A stretch of 64,000 bases of DNA from an uncultured Oscillibacter sp. (GTDB taxonomy: Bacteria > Bacillota > Clostridia > Oscillospirales > Oscillospiraceae): contig CAJUDV010000002.1 of assembly GCA_910585385.1 (NCBI GenBank), positions 37,080 to 101,079 on the forward strand. Direction: 5' to 3'. The notes below the pieces were generated by a model. That model saw nothing but the letters and a program-made list of their open reading frames with translations. It was not told the origin of the DNA and did not search any database. The position numbers and the translations under genes were made by a program. The first letter of the stretch is position 1. The number at the start of each line of letters is the position of its first letter. Positions 1 through 8,090 of this stretch are shown here, piece by piece.

Positions 1-2
1 AA

Positions 3-1004
3 ATCGGCATTATTGGAGCCGGCCGCATCGGCCGGGTCCACGCGGAGAACATCGTAAGATTCGTCCCGGAGATGGAGATCAAGACCGTCGCAGACCCCTA
101 TATGGGGGAGGAGGCGGCGGAGCTTCTCCGCCGCCTGGGCGTTCCCAATATTGCCGGCGACGCGGACGCCATTTTGACGGACCCCGAGATCAGGGCCGTC
201 GTGGTCTGCTCTCCTACGGACCTCCACGCGGAGTACGCCATCAGATCGGCGCGGGCGGGGAAGGACGTGTTTGTGGAGAAGCCGGTGGACTATCGGATTG
301 AGCGGGTGAAAGAGGTCATCGACGCGGCAAAAAAGGCGGGAGTGAAGCTCCAAGTGGGCTTTAACCGCCGGTTTGACCACAACCACCGGGCGGTCTATGA
401 GGCAGTCCAGGCCGGAAAGGTGGGAAGGGTCAATCTGGTTAAAATCTCTTCCCGGGACCCGGAGCCCCCCTCCATCGGCTATGTGCGCGTTTCCGGCGGC
501 ATCTTCTACGACATGATGATTCACGATTTCGACATGGCCCGTTTTCTGGCGGGGTCTGAGGTGGCGGAGGTCTTCGCCTATGGCGGCGTGCTGGTGGACC
601 CGGCCATTGGAGAGGCGGGCGATGTGGACACCGCCGTGGTCACTCTGAAATTTGACAATGGCGCCATGGGCGTCATCGACAACAGCCGCAGGGCTGTCTA
701 CGGCTACGACCAGCGGGTGGAGGTCTTCGGGTCTGAAGGCGCGGTGATGGATGTGAACGACACCCCGGACAACGCCGTGTTTTACGGAGCGGACGGAACC
801 GTCTCCGGCACCTGTTATAAAGTGATGTGGGACCGCTACACCGGGGCGTTCGCCGCCGAGCAAAGGGCCTTTGCGGACGCTGTCATCAACAATACGGAGC
901 CCCAGGTCACCGGTGAGGATGGCCTCCGTTCCATCCTGATTGCCGCCGCTGCCGCGAAGTCCCTGAGGGAGGGCCGGCCCGTCGGGATGTCGGAGGTGGG
1001 CTGA
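3..1004 (+). CDS. iolG: Gfo/Idh/MocA oxidoreductase, inositol 2-dehydrogenase-like (5' end outside window)
   Basis: The reading frame is open from base 3, so the start codon lies before the window. The first visible residues are a Rossmann nucleotide-binding loop (GIIGAGRIGRVHAEN). The motif VEKPVD follows at about residue 90, typical of the Gfo/Idh/MocA family, where the lysine takes part in NAD-dependent hydride transfer on a sugar or cyclitol. The substrate domain contains GGIFYDMMIHDFDMARFL, which carries the His/Asp residues typical of IolG enzymes. The expected product oxidises myo-inositol to scyllo-inosose in the cytoplasm. The family is clear; the exact substrate (inositol or another polyol) is not. 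Upstream neighbours are not visible. A 52-bp palindrome follows the stop codon. Confidence 0.85.
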   Translation: MGIIGAGRIGRVHAENIVRFVPEMEIKTVADPYMGEEAAELLRRLGVPNIAGDADAILTDPEIRAVVVCSPTDLHAEYAIRSARAGKDVFVEKPVDYRIERVKEVIDAAKKAGVKLQVGFNRRFDHNHRAVYEAVQAGKVGRVNLVKISSRDPEPPSIGYVRVSGGIFYDMMIHDFDMARFLAGSEVAEVFAYGGVLVDPAIGEAGDVDTAVVTLKFDNGAMGVIDNSRRAVYGYDQRVEVFGSEGAVMDVNDTPDNAVFYGADGTVSGTCYKVMWDRYTGAFAAEQRAFADAVINNTEPQVTGEDGLRSILIAAAAAKSLREGRPVGMSEVG

Positions 1005-1026
1005 GCGGTCTTTGGGGCGGACGCGT

Positions 1027-1078
1027 AATAGACCATTGCCGCCGGAGCGCCATGGCGCTCCGGCGGCAATGGTCTATT
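1027..1078. terminator. Perfect 52-bp palindrome between convergent genes
   Basis: The left arm starts AATAGACCATTGCCGCCGGA and the right arm is its exact reverse complement, centred on CATG at 1051-1054. The plus strand continues with TTTT (1077-1080). It lies between the convergent iolG-like and recQ genes, so a bidirectional terminator is the simplest reading. The arms are much longer than a terminator needs. Confidence 0.7.
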
Positions 1079-1174
1079 TTGGCGGGGGCTGCCTGTTTGC
1101 GCCAATGAGGGAGGCCGCCGGCCGGGGAAACGCCGTGGGCTCAAGCGTCGATTCCGCCGGACCGCCGTCCGGCG

Positions 1175-2998
1175 CTATTGGCCGCAAAAGCGCTCAATCT
1201 CCCCCAGGAACGCCTCTCCATAGCGGCTGGCCTTGGCGTCGCCCACGCCGCTCACCGTCCGCAGCTCCTCCATGGTCCGGGGCTGGAGGACCGCCATCTC
1301 CCGCAGGGTTTTGTCGGAGAACACCACGTAGGCCGGGACGCCCTGCCGCCGGGCGGTCCGGGCCCGCAGGGCGCGAAGGCGGCCGAAGAGCTCCGCCTGG
1401 CCGCCCTCCAGCTCCGTGGGAACCGGGCGGCGCACGGCCGCGGCGGGCCGCGCCTCCTCCACCGTCCGCATGTACAGCGCCGGCCCGTTTCGGGCGACGT
1501 CCTCCGCCCGCTCCCCCAGCAGCAGCACCGGGTACTGTCCCGGGGAGAGGGAGAGGATGCCCTCGTCCAGCAGAAAGCGGATGCGCTCCCGCACTTCCCT
1601 CTGGGTCAGATCCCCCAGCGCGCCGTAGTGGGCCTGGCGCTCCATGCGGTACTTCCGCACCCGGTCGGTATCCGCCCCGCAGAGGGTCTCTACGATGGCC
1701 CCCGCGCCGAAGCGCTGCCCTGTCTCCGCCACGCACCGGACGATGGCCCGGGCCTCCCGGCCCACCTCCACTTCCTTAAAATTGTGGAGGCAGTTGTAGC
1801 AGGCGCCGCAGTAGTCCGGGGCGTCCTGGCCGAAGTACCGCAGGATGTACTGGCGCAGACAGTGACGGGTATGGCAGTAAGCGGCCATCTGCCGCAGCCG
1901 CTGGAGGTCCCGCTCCCGCAGCCGCTCCGCCGCGGCGCTGTCCAGGCCCTCCCGGGCCTCAGCGTGGGTGATGAGGTATTCGCCCGTCCGCACATCCTGG
2001 CCGCTGTACAGCAGCACGCAGGTAGAGGGCAGTCCGTCCCGGCCCGCCCGGCCTGCCTCCTGATAATAGCTCTCCATGTCCTTGGGCATGTTGTAGTGGA
2101 CCACATACCGCACGTCGGACTTGTCAATGCCCATGCCGAAGGCGTTGGTGGCCACCATCACCTGGGCCCGGTCATAGAGAAAGTCCTCCTGGCTTTGGCG
2201 GCGCTCCTCCGGCTCCAGGCCCGCGTGGTAGCGGGCGGCCCCGATTCCCCGGTCCCGCAGGAACCGGCACACCTCCTCCACCGCTTTGCGGGTGGCGCAG
2301 TAGACGATGCCGCACTTGCCGGGGCGGCTCTTCACCAGCTCCAGCAGGGCGGCTTTTTTGTCACTGGGCTGGCGGACCTCGAAATAGAGGTTCTCCCGGT
2401 CAAACCCGGTGGCCGCGCGGAGAGGGTCCCGCAGGGCCAGCAGGTTTTCTATATCCGCCTTCACGTCCGGCGTGGCGGTGGCGGTGAAGGCCCCCACCGG
2501 GGGCCGCTTTGGCAGGGAGGAGACAAAGGCGGGGATATTTAAGTAGGAGGGCCGGAAGTCCTGGCCCCACTGGGAGATACAGTGCGCCTCGTCCACCGCC
2601 ACCAGGGAGATGTCCGCCGCCTGGGCGAAGGAGCGGAAGCCCTCGGTCTCCAGCCGCTCCGGGGCCGCGTAGATGATCTTGTACCGCCCCTCCTTTGCCC
2701 GGTCCAGGGCCAGCAGATACTGGCGGAAGGTAAGGCTGCTGTTCAAAAACGCCGCCGGGACGCCCATCTGCACCAGGGCCGTTACCTGGTCCCGCATCAG
2801 CGACACCAGGGGCGAGATCACCAGGGTGATCCCCGGCAGCAGCAGGGCGGGGATCTGGTAGCACACCGACTTTCCCGCCCCGGTGGGCATGATGGCCAGG
2901 GCGTCCCGCCCGCTGAAAAGGGCGTCGATCACCGCCTCCTGCCCGCCCCGGAAGGCGTCGTAGCCGAAATAGGTTTTCAGGGCTTCCTCTTTGGTCAT
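1175..2998 (-). CDS. recQ: ATP-dependent DNA helicase RecQ
   Basis: This is a 3'-5' superfamily 2 DNA helicase for recombination and fork repair. At 607 aa it is the usual bacterial RecQ length. Walker A MPTGAGKS is at residues 37-44, the DEAH box (VDEAHCISQWGQDFRP) at about 135-150, and motif VI (YYQEAGRAGRDG) at about 310. A zinc-binding cysteine cluster (CHTRHC ... CGACYNC) lies at about 375-405. An HRDC domain at about 530-607 contains TMEELRTVSGVGDAKASRYG. The start ATG has the ribosome site AGAGAGGA. A TACAAT -10 box lies on the minus strand at 3025-3030 with only a weak -35 box. It is a single gene converging on the iolG-like gene. Confidence 0.95.
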   Translation of the reverse strand: MTKEEALKTYFGYDAFRGGQEAVIDALFSGRDALAIMPTGAGKSVCYQIPALLLPGITLVISPLVSLMRDQVTALVQMGVPAAFLNSSLTFRQYLLALDRAKEGRYKIIYAAPERLETEGFRSFAQAADISLVAVDEAHCISQWGQDFRPSYLNIPAFVSSLPKRPPVGAFTATATPDVKADIENLLALRDPLRAATGFDRENLYFEVRQPSDKKAALLELVKSRPGKCGIVYCATRKAVEEVCRFLRDRGIGAARYHAGLEPEERRQSQEDFLYDRAQVMVATNAFGMGIDKSDVRYVVHYNMPKDMESYYQEAGRAGRDGLPSTCVLLYSGQDVRTGEYLITHAEAREGLDSAAAERLRERDLQRLRQMAAYCHTRHCLRQYILRYFGQDAPDYCGACYNCLHNFKEVEVGREARAIVRCVAETGQRFGAGAIVETLCGADTDRVRKYRMERQAHYGALGDLTQREVRERIRFLLDEGILSLSPGQYPVLLLGERAEDVARNGPALYMRTVEEARPAAAVRRPVPTELEGGQAELFGRLRALRARTARRQGVPAYVVFSDKTLREMAVLQPRTMEELRTVSGVGDAKASRYGEAFLGEIERFCGQ

Positions 2999-3118
2999 GG
3001 CTCGTCCTCTCTTTCTCCGGGGCTATTGTACCACGTTCCGCCGGGTTTTGCACGGGGTTTTTCCGGGGGGAGATACCGCCCCGCTGTGCGGGGCTCTTGA
3101 AAAGTTTTGAGATTCCCC

Positions 3119-3171
3119 TTGACATTACTACAAGCACGTAGTAACATGATGATGTACTACATCGCTGTAGT
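3119..3171 (+). promoter_or_regulatory. Promoter with two BlaI/MecI-type operators
   Basis: A -35 TTGACA (3119-3124) and -10 TAACAT (3142-3147) are separated by 17 bp. The spacer holds a perfect dyad, TTACTAC at 3125-3131 and GTAGTAA at 3138-3144. A second dyad, ACTACA/TGTAGT, at 3156-3171 covers the expected transcription start. Both match the TACNACA/TGTNGTA style of BlaI/MecI operators, so the downstream BlaI-like protein very likely represses its own operon here. Confidence 0.85.
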
Positions 3172-3232
3172 TTATCGCCGGCGTCCGGAGAGGGCCCTTT
3201 CCGGCGTGCGGCCAACAGGGAGGTTGTTGTGT

Positions 3233-3610
3233 ATGGAGTTCTTTCAGAGCCTGTCCGAATCCGAGATGGAGATCATGCGGTATGTGTGGGAGTCCGGCGA
3301 CGCCGTGACCACGTCCATTTTGCTGGCGGTCTTCGCCCACAAGGGCTGGAAGGTCCAGACCGTCTCCACCTTCCTCACGCGCCTGGCGGACAAGGGCGCG
3401 CTGCGGGTGGAGAAGCGGGGCAAGGCCAACGTCTATTTCCCCGCCGTGACGGAGGCGGAGTACCACGAGCTGGAGGCCCGGCACCTGGTGGACTCCAAGT
3501 ACCACGGGTCCGTGCTGGACTTTCTGACGGCGTTTTACGGCGGCAAGGGCCTGAGCCCCCAGGAGGCCGCCGAGCTGAAGCGCTGGTTTGACAGGGAGGC
3601 GGGCGTATGA
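3233..3610 (+). CDS. BlaI/MecI-family transcriptional repressor
   Basis: A 125-aa winged-helix repressor of the BlaI/MecI/CopY family. The N-terminal SESEMEIMRYVWESG and the recognition-helix region VQTVSTFLTRLADKGALRVEKRGKANVYFPAV are typical. The C-terminal helices serve for dimerisation and are the usual place of proteolytic inactivation by the partner M56 protease. The start at 3233 is chosen because AGGGAGG lies just upstream; the longer open frame has no ribosome site and would run through the operators. The stop overlaps the start of the next gene, so the two are translationally coupled. Two operators lie in the promoter. The signal that releases it is not evident, since the partner lacks a visible beta-lactam sensor. 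Confidence 0.92.
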   Translation: MEFFQSLSESEMEIMRYVWESGDAVTTSILLAVFAHKGWKVQTVSTFLTRLADKGALRVEKRGKANVYFPAVTEAEYHELEARHLVDSKYHGSVLDFLTAFYGGKGLSPQEAAELKRWFDREAGV

Positions 3611-6600
3611 TGAATACACTGGCCGGTATGGGCCTGGCCGGCGGCGCCGTGCTGGCGCTGTGGCTGCTGGTCTCTGGAGCCCTGAAAAACCGCCTGCCCG
3701 CCCGGTGGCACTACCGCGTTTTAAAAGCCAGCCTGTTTTTCTTTCTGGTCCCCGTGGGGCGGCTTCTGCCCCTGGCGGGGCGGGCCCTGTCCGCCATGAG
3801 GACGGCCCCTGCGGTCACCGGGCCTGTTCCGGCGCCGGCGGCGCCCAATATCCCCGTGACGGTGCTGCCCCGGGTGCCCGTGACGGCGCCTGCCGCCCCC
3901 GTGGTCCCGGGGGTCCCTCAGCCGGAGCCCTTCTTCGTCACCGCCGAGACCCTCCGGGCTCTGGCGCTGGTGTGGGCCGTCGGAGCTGCCGGGATGCTGG
4001 CGTACAAGGCGTTTGTCTATCTCCGGCTCCGCCGCCGGGTGTTCCGGGAGAACCGGCCCGTCTCCTCCCGGGAGGCCCAGCTGGTTTTTTGGGCCTGCAA
4101 GCGGCAGATGGGGCTCCGGGGCTCCGTGGACCTGCGGGAGAATCCCGCGGCCCGGTCCCCCTTCGCGGCGGGACTGCTGCGGCCCACGGTGGTGATTCCC
4201 TCCGTGTCCCTGGGGCGGGAGGAGCTGCGCTACCTCTTCCTCCACGAGCTGACCCATATCAAAAGCGGCGATCTGTGGGTGCGCTTTTTGGCCATGCTGG
4301 CCCAGGTCATCCACTGGTACAACCCCTTTGCCTACCTGCTGTGCCGGAGCATTCAGACCGTCAGCGAGCAGAGCTGCGACGAGCGGGTGGCCTGCCCCCT
4401 GCCGCCGGAGGAGCGGTATGTGTACGGCAATGTCATCTTGAAATTAGCTGCGGGCGCGGCGGCGGGAAGCGGCGACTGGGCCGCGTCCCTGTCCGCCCGC
4501 GAATCCATGGAAAGGAGACTGACCCGCGTGTTGAAAACTGAAAAATTGAGGGGATATAAGCGGCTGCTGGCCCTGGCCCTGGCGCTGGCCATCCTGGCCT
4601 GCGGCGGCGGAGCCGCCCTGGCGGCCCGGAACCCCCTGCCTGTGTCGAAGGAGGCAGAGGAGCCAGCCCGCACGGTGACCGCCCTTCCGACAGAGGGCGG
4701 GGACAAGAGCGGCGGAACGGCCGCGAAACCCGGCGGGGCTGCGCCCGCTGTCCCTGCCCCTACAGAGGAGCAGGTACTGGCCGCCCGGAAGGAAGCCCTC
4801 CGGGGCATGTCCGACCAGCAGATCCAAAAGCTGACGGAGACCGTGAAGACGGCAAACCTGTGTTTGGAGCAGGAGTATATGTACAACGACCTCTTCGGCA
4901 GACTGGAGGACCCGGAGAGCTTATACTGGAACTATTTCCACCAGACAGGAGAGATCCAGATCGACTGGGCGACGGAAGGTCATATCGACAAAGAAGCTGT
5001 CTGTGCAGCGGAGGGCTTAACGGAAGAGGAGTTCTACGCCAAGTACGGGGCTCAGGTTGTAGCAGCCAACCGCTATGACGCGGCGTTTTTTATCTCCCTT
5101 TTCAATACGCTGCGGGACAGCGCGCAAAACAGCGCCCTGAAAGCGGAGCTCCAGTACCTCATCGATCAGACCGCATTGGCGCGGGATACCCACGAGATGG
5201 AGCGCGTGAATAATGTCTACAAGAAGCTCCACGACCTGGACTATTTCCTCCTGCGCTACGGTCCTGCGGACGCAGGTCCTTATATGCAGGACACCTCCAC
5301 CATCTCCAAATACTACGGGACATTGGGGGCTTTCTACAGTGCGCCCGCTCCAGCGGAAAATCCGGCGGCGGGGGAGACCGCCGGGGACGGCAAAGAGCCG
5401 GACAGGCCCGTCACCACCAACGGCACCCCCAGCGAGGCCTTTTTGAAGGAGCTGCGGGAATACTTTGCCGCCCGCGTTCCAGGCATTACGGAGAATACCC
5501 CCGTACTCTTCGGCGACCATGCGCTGATTGTGAGCCGGGGCGGGACCCTGCTGCCGGACGAGGAGTTTTCCTCCTATACGTGTTCTTACGGCGGCTCGGG
5601 AAATAAGTCCCCCGTCATCTATAAACAATTTGGGACCAAGACCTTCCCGAGTTCTGCCAGTGAAAGCGGTACTTCCGCCGCCATCAGTGAGGAGTATTAC
5701 GTGGGGAACAGGGACGCTTTTTTGAAGGACTTTAAGCTGAGAAATTTGGAGCAGCTGGTCAATGGCGAGTTTCCCAAAAACAGCAGGGGAGAAAGCTACG
5801 GCTCGGAGTCCTTTGGGCGGTATGTGGGCTACTATCCCGATCTGGCCTTGGCCCAGGGAACAAAGGGTGAGACCGGCTATCTCTACGCTCCTGATGAGGG
5901 AAATATACCCCATAACCTCCCCAAGGACGAGTGCCCCCATGCGTTTTTGGTCCCCCTCTACGACAAGGAGCACAACGAGATCGGAAAATTTGAGATGTGC
6001 TGCGGCGGACACATGATGGAGGACGTCGCCGCAAAGGACCTGAACATCCAGGAGGCTAAGGCGGCCCTGGAGAACGCCGCCGCCCCCACCTACAGCGACC
6101 CCAGCCAGGAGACCCTGGCGAAAATCCGGGAGGCGTGGGAAGTTACGGCGGATACCCCCGTCCTCTTTGGAGACAGGGAGCTGATCCTCAGCCGGGGCGG
6201 CACGCTGCTGCCGGATGACGATCCCTCCTCCTATTGTATGGCTGGCGATACCCTGTACAAGCGGTTTAAGGGAAAGGACGGCAGAGGCTACGAGGAATAC
6301 GAGGTGGGCAATGTGGAAGCCCTCAGTGAGTTTGCCCGAAAACTGGCGGATCAGCAGCTGGTGAACGGAGACTATCCCCGGAACAGCAGGGGTGAGACCT
6401 ACGGCTCCGACAGCCTTTTGAGCGGCTTTGTTGGCTGCGCTCCCGATCTGATTGCCGCCGTGGGCGAGGACAATGTGGAGGGCTACATCCGGGAGCGGGA
6501 CGAACCGGGCTATGAGCTTCGGAAGGCCCGCGATATAGAGGGTTATATGGCCCTGAGGAAGGCCAATCCCGGCCCCCAGCCCATCCCCCTCTATAACTCC

Positions 6601-6723
6601 GAGGGAACGGTCATCGGTACCTTCATGTGCGGCGGCGGCTACGGCCCCGAGGATCTGGGGATTGAGGGCATGAGCATTGAAGAGGCCAAGGCGGCTGTGG
6701 TGGCGATGTTTGACACGGAATAG
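3607..6723 (+). CDS. BlaR1-like M56 membrane metallopeptidase with a large duplicated extracellular region
   Basis: The first 300 residues are an M56 (BlaR1/MecR1) protease with N-terminal membrane helices and the zinc motif HELTHIKSGD at about residues 214-223. A further helix (LLALALALAILACGGGAAL) at about 318-338 leads to a Pro/Ala-rich linker and about 650 extracellular residues. That part has a helical, acidic segment (about 395-580) and two tandem copies of one module (about 605-800 and 829-1030). Both copies contain TPVLFGD, SRGGTLLPD, QLVNG-(D/E)-(F/Y)P-(K/R)NSRGE-(S/T)YGS, and a C-terminal GTF/GKF-MC-GG motif. I see no penicillin-binding STxK/SxN signature, so the sensed ligand is unknown. 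At 1038 aa it is far longer than BlaR1 (about 600 aa). It is expected to cleave the upstream BlaI-like repressor on stimulation. Confidence 0.85.
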   Translation: MMNTLAGMGLAGGAVLALWLLVSGALKNRLPARWHYRVLKASLFFFLVPVGRLLPLAGRALSAMRTAPAVTGPVPAPAAPNIPVTVLPRVPVTAPAAPVVPGVPQPEPFFVTAETLRALALVWAVGAAGMLAYKAFVYLRLRRRVFRENRPVSSREAQLVFWACKRQMGLRGSVDLRENPAARSPFAAGLLRPTVVIPSVSLGREELRYLFLHELTHIKSGDLWVRFLAMLAQVIHWYNPFAYLLCRSIQTVSEQSCDERVACPLPPEERYVYGNVILKLAAGAAAGSGDWAASLSARESMERRLTRVLKTEKLRGYKRLLALALALAILACGGGAALAARNPLPVSKEAEEPARTVTALPTEGGDKSGGTAAKPGGAAPAVPAPTEEQVLAARKEALRGMSDQQIQKLTETVKTANLCLEQEYMYNDLFGRLEDPESLYWNYFHQTGEIQIDWATEGHIDKEAVCAAEGLTEEEFYAKYGAQVVAANRYDAAFFISLFNTLRDSAQNSALKAELQYLIDQTALARDTHEMERVNNVYKKLHDLDYFLLRYGPADAGPYMQDTSTISKYYGTLGAFYSAPAPAENPAAGETAGDGKEPDRPVTTNGTPSEAFLKELREYFAARVPGITENTPVLFGDHALIVSRGGTLLPDEEFSSYTCSYGGSGNKSPVIYKQFGTKTFPSSASESGTSAAISEEYYVGNRDAFLKDFKLRNLEQLVNGEFPKNSRGESYGSESFGRYVGYYPDLALAQGTKGETGYLYAPDEGNIPHNLPKDECPHAFLVPLYDKEHNEIGKFEMCCGGHMMEDVAAKDLNIQEAKAALENAAAPTYSDPSQETLAKIREAWEVTADTPVLFGDRELILSRGGTLLPDDDPSSYCMAGDTLYKRFKGKDGRGYEEYEVGNVEALSEFARKLADQQLVNGDYPRNSRGETYGSDSLLSGFVGCAPDLIAAVGEDNVEGYIRERDEPGYELRKARDIEGYMALRKANPGPQPIPLYNSEGTVIGTFMCGGGYGPEDLGIEGMSIEEAKAAVVAMFDTE

Positions 6724-6738
6724 GCTGATACAGTGTGA

Positions 6739-6770
6739 GGGAGGCCCCGGCCTGATGGACGGGGCCTCCC
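6739..6770 (+). terminator. Hairpin after the BlaI/M56 operon
   Basis: Stem GGGAGGCCCC (6739-6748) pairs with GGGGCCTCCC (6761-6770), with a 12-nt loop. It lies 16 bp after the stop codon. The following TATTG is a poor U tract, so termination may be weak. Confidence 0.6.
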
Positions 6771-6897
6771 TATTGCGTCTGTTTCGGAAGGGGCAGAGCG
6801 CTTCGCCGCCGCCTTTTGCGCGTGGGAGGTGTTCGTGCCGCACTCCGCGCGGCGCTAAGGGGCTTCGCGGGGGCCCCAAGAAGGCGGGCGAAAACCT

Positions 6898-7965
6898 TCA
6901 GCCCAGGTAGCTCAGCAGCCTCCCGGTCTCAATGGCCGCCAGCTCCCGCACGCCGTCAAAGTCCACGTAAGGGTTGTAGACCGCCTCCAGCCTGTCGTGG
7001 TTCGCCTTGGCGTCCTTGAGAGCCGTTACGCCCTCCTCCCGCAGAAGCGCCGCCATCCTGGTCTGGAACCGCAGCCGGGTTTTGCCCTCGATCTCCGTCA
7101 TGGCGTCCAGCCGGATGCGCCGGTAGGGCTTCTTCCCGTAGTCCATCCCCGGCCGGGAGGTGACAAACGCCAGCCCCAGTCCCGGAATCAGCAGGTGCTC
7201 TATTCGGTTCAGGTCCTCCGGCGAGGGGCAGACGATGGTGTCCCAGCCGCCCGCCGCGGCCGCCGCGTGGATGCGGGCCAGGCCCCCGCCCGCCAGCTCC
7301 CAGCCGTCGGTGAACTCGTAGACCCTGGGGCACAGGGTGTCCACGCTGTCAAACCGCCAGACGTACCCCTTGTGGGTGACGCTGCCCAAAAAGCGGCGGG
7401 TGGTCTTTCCCCGCTCTCCGCCCCGGCGGCGCAGCTCCCGGGAGATGATGCCGGAGATCCGGCGGTCCGCCCGCTCCCGGTCAAACCCGGCCCCCACGGA
7501 GGCCACGGCGTCCAGCTCCACCTGCCGGGCGGCCTTCAGGCTGTGGTAGGCCCGGACGTAGGCGGCCTTATAGGCGTGGGTGTGGGTTTTCACGGCCTCA
7601 GCGTCCGCCTTGGCGGCGGTGAGGTCGTAAAAGCGGCCCAGGTCCACGTACCGGTCCACCGCGGCGGGGTATTGGGGCTCCACGACGTGGGGCGACGTGC
7701 CGTCTACCACCGCGCAGCGGATCTCCGGCAGCACCACGCCGTCCAGGGAGTCCGGGTCTCCGGAGCACCACAGCCGCTCCACCGACGTGCCCGCCGCCTC
7801 CATGGCCCGGGCCACCTCCCGCATGAAGGTGTTCTTTCCCACGCCGGGGCCGCCTTTGAGCACCATCAGGTCGTATGTATCCTCAATGTCCACCATCTCC
7901 GGGAACAGGTTGCGGAACCCCTCGCCGCTGTTTGCTCCCACGAAAAAATCTGTGATCTGCGCCAT
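6898..7965 (-). CDS. Predicted P-loop ATPase (PRK06851-like)
   Basis: A 355-aa cytoplasmic protein that I place, from general sequence character, in the PRK06851 group of uncharacterised Firmicute P-loop proteins. Residues 36-45 (GGPGVGKNTF) form a phosphate-binding loop, but the position after the lysine is Asn where Walker A normally has Ser or Thr. A second nucleotide-domain-like region follows with GWDTIVCPSPEDLNRIEHLLIPGLGLAFVTS (about 240-270). The start has a good ribosome site (AAGGGAGGC). It stands alone between two operons. Its function is not known to me, and the altered loop leaves ATP hydrolysis uncertain. Confidence 0.7.
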   Translation of the reverse strand: MAQITDFFVGANSGEGFRNLFPEMVDIEDTYDLMVLKGGPGVGKNTFMREVARAMEAAGTSVERLWCSGDPDSLDGVVLPEIRCAVVDGTSPHVVEPQYPAAVDRYVDLGRFYDLTAAKADAEAVKTHTHAYKAAYVRAYHSLKAARQVELDAVASVGAGFDRERADRRISGIISRELRRRGGERGKTTRRFLGSVTHKGYVWRFDSVDTLCPRVYEFTDGWELAGGGLARIHAAAAAGGWDTIVCPSPEDLNRIEHLLIPGLGLAFVTSRPGMDYGKKPYRRIRLDAMTEIEGKTRLRFQTRMAALLREEGVTALKDAKANHDRLEAVYNPYVDFDGVRELAAIETGRLLSYLG

Positions 7966-8040
7966 AAGGATGCCTCCCTTTTGAATTTCACTCCCAGGAT
8001 ATGCGAAAACAACTTGACCTGACAGCGGTCCGCGGATAAA

Positions 8041-8072
8041 AGCCCCGCGCCTTTTTTAAAAGGCGCGGGGCT
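8041..8072. terminator. Bidirectional intrinsic terminator
   Basis: AGCCCCGCGCC (8041-8051) pairs with GGCGCGGGGCT (8062-8072), flanked by A tracts on the left and T tracts on the right. On the minus strand it follows the PTS IIC gene by 19 bp and serves that operon. Confidence 0.85.
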
Positions 8073-8090
8073 TTTTACACGATAGGGGCT

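Noticed and set aside
3607..6723. Beta-lactam sensor domain in the M56 protein
   Set aside because: No STxK, SxN or KTG motifs are visible in the extracellular part; two copies of another module are present instead.
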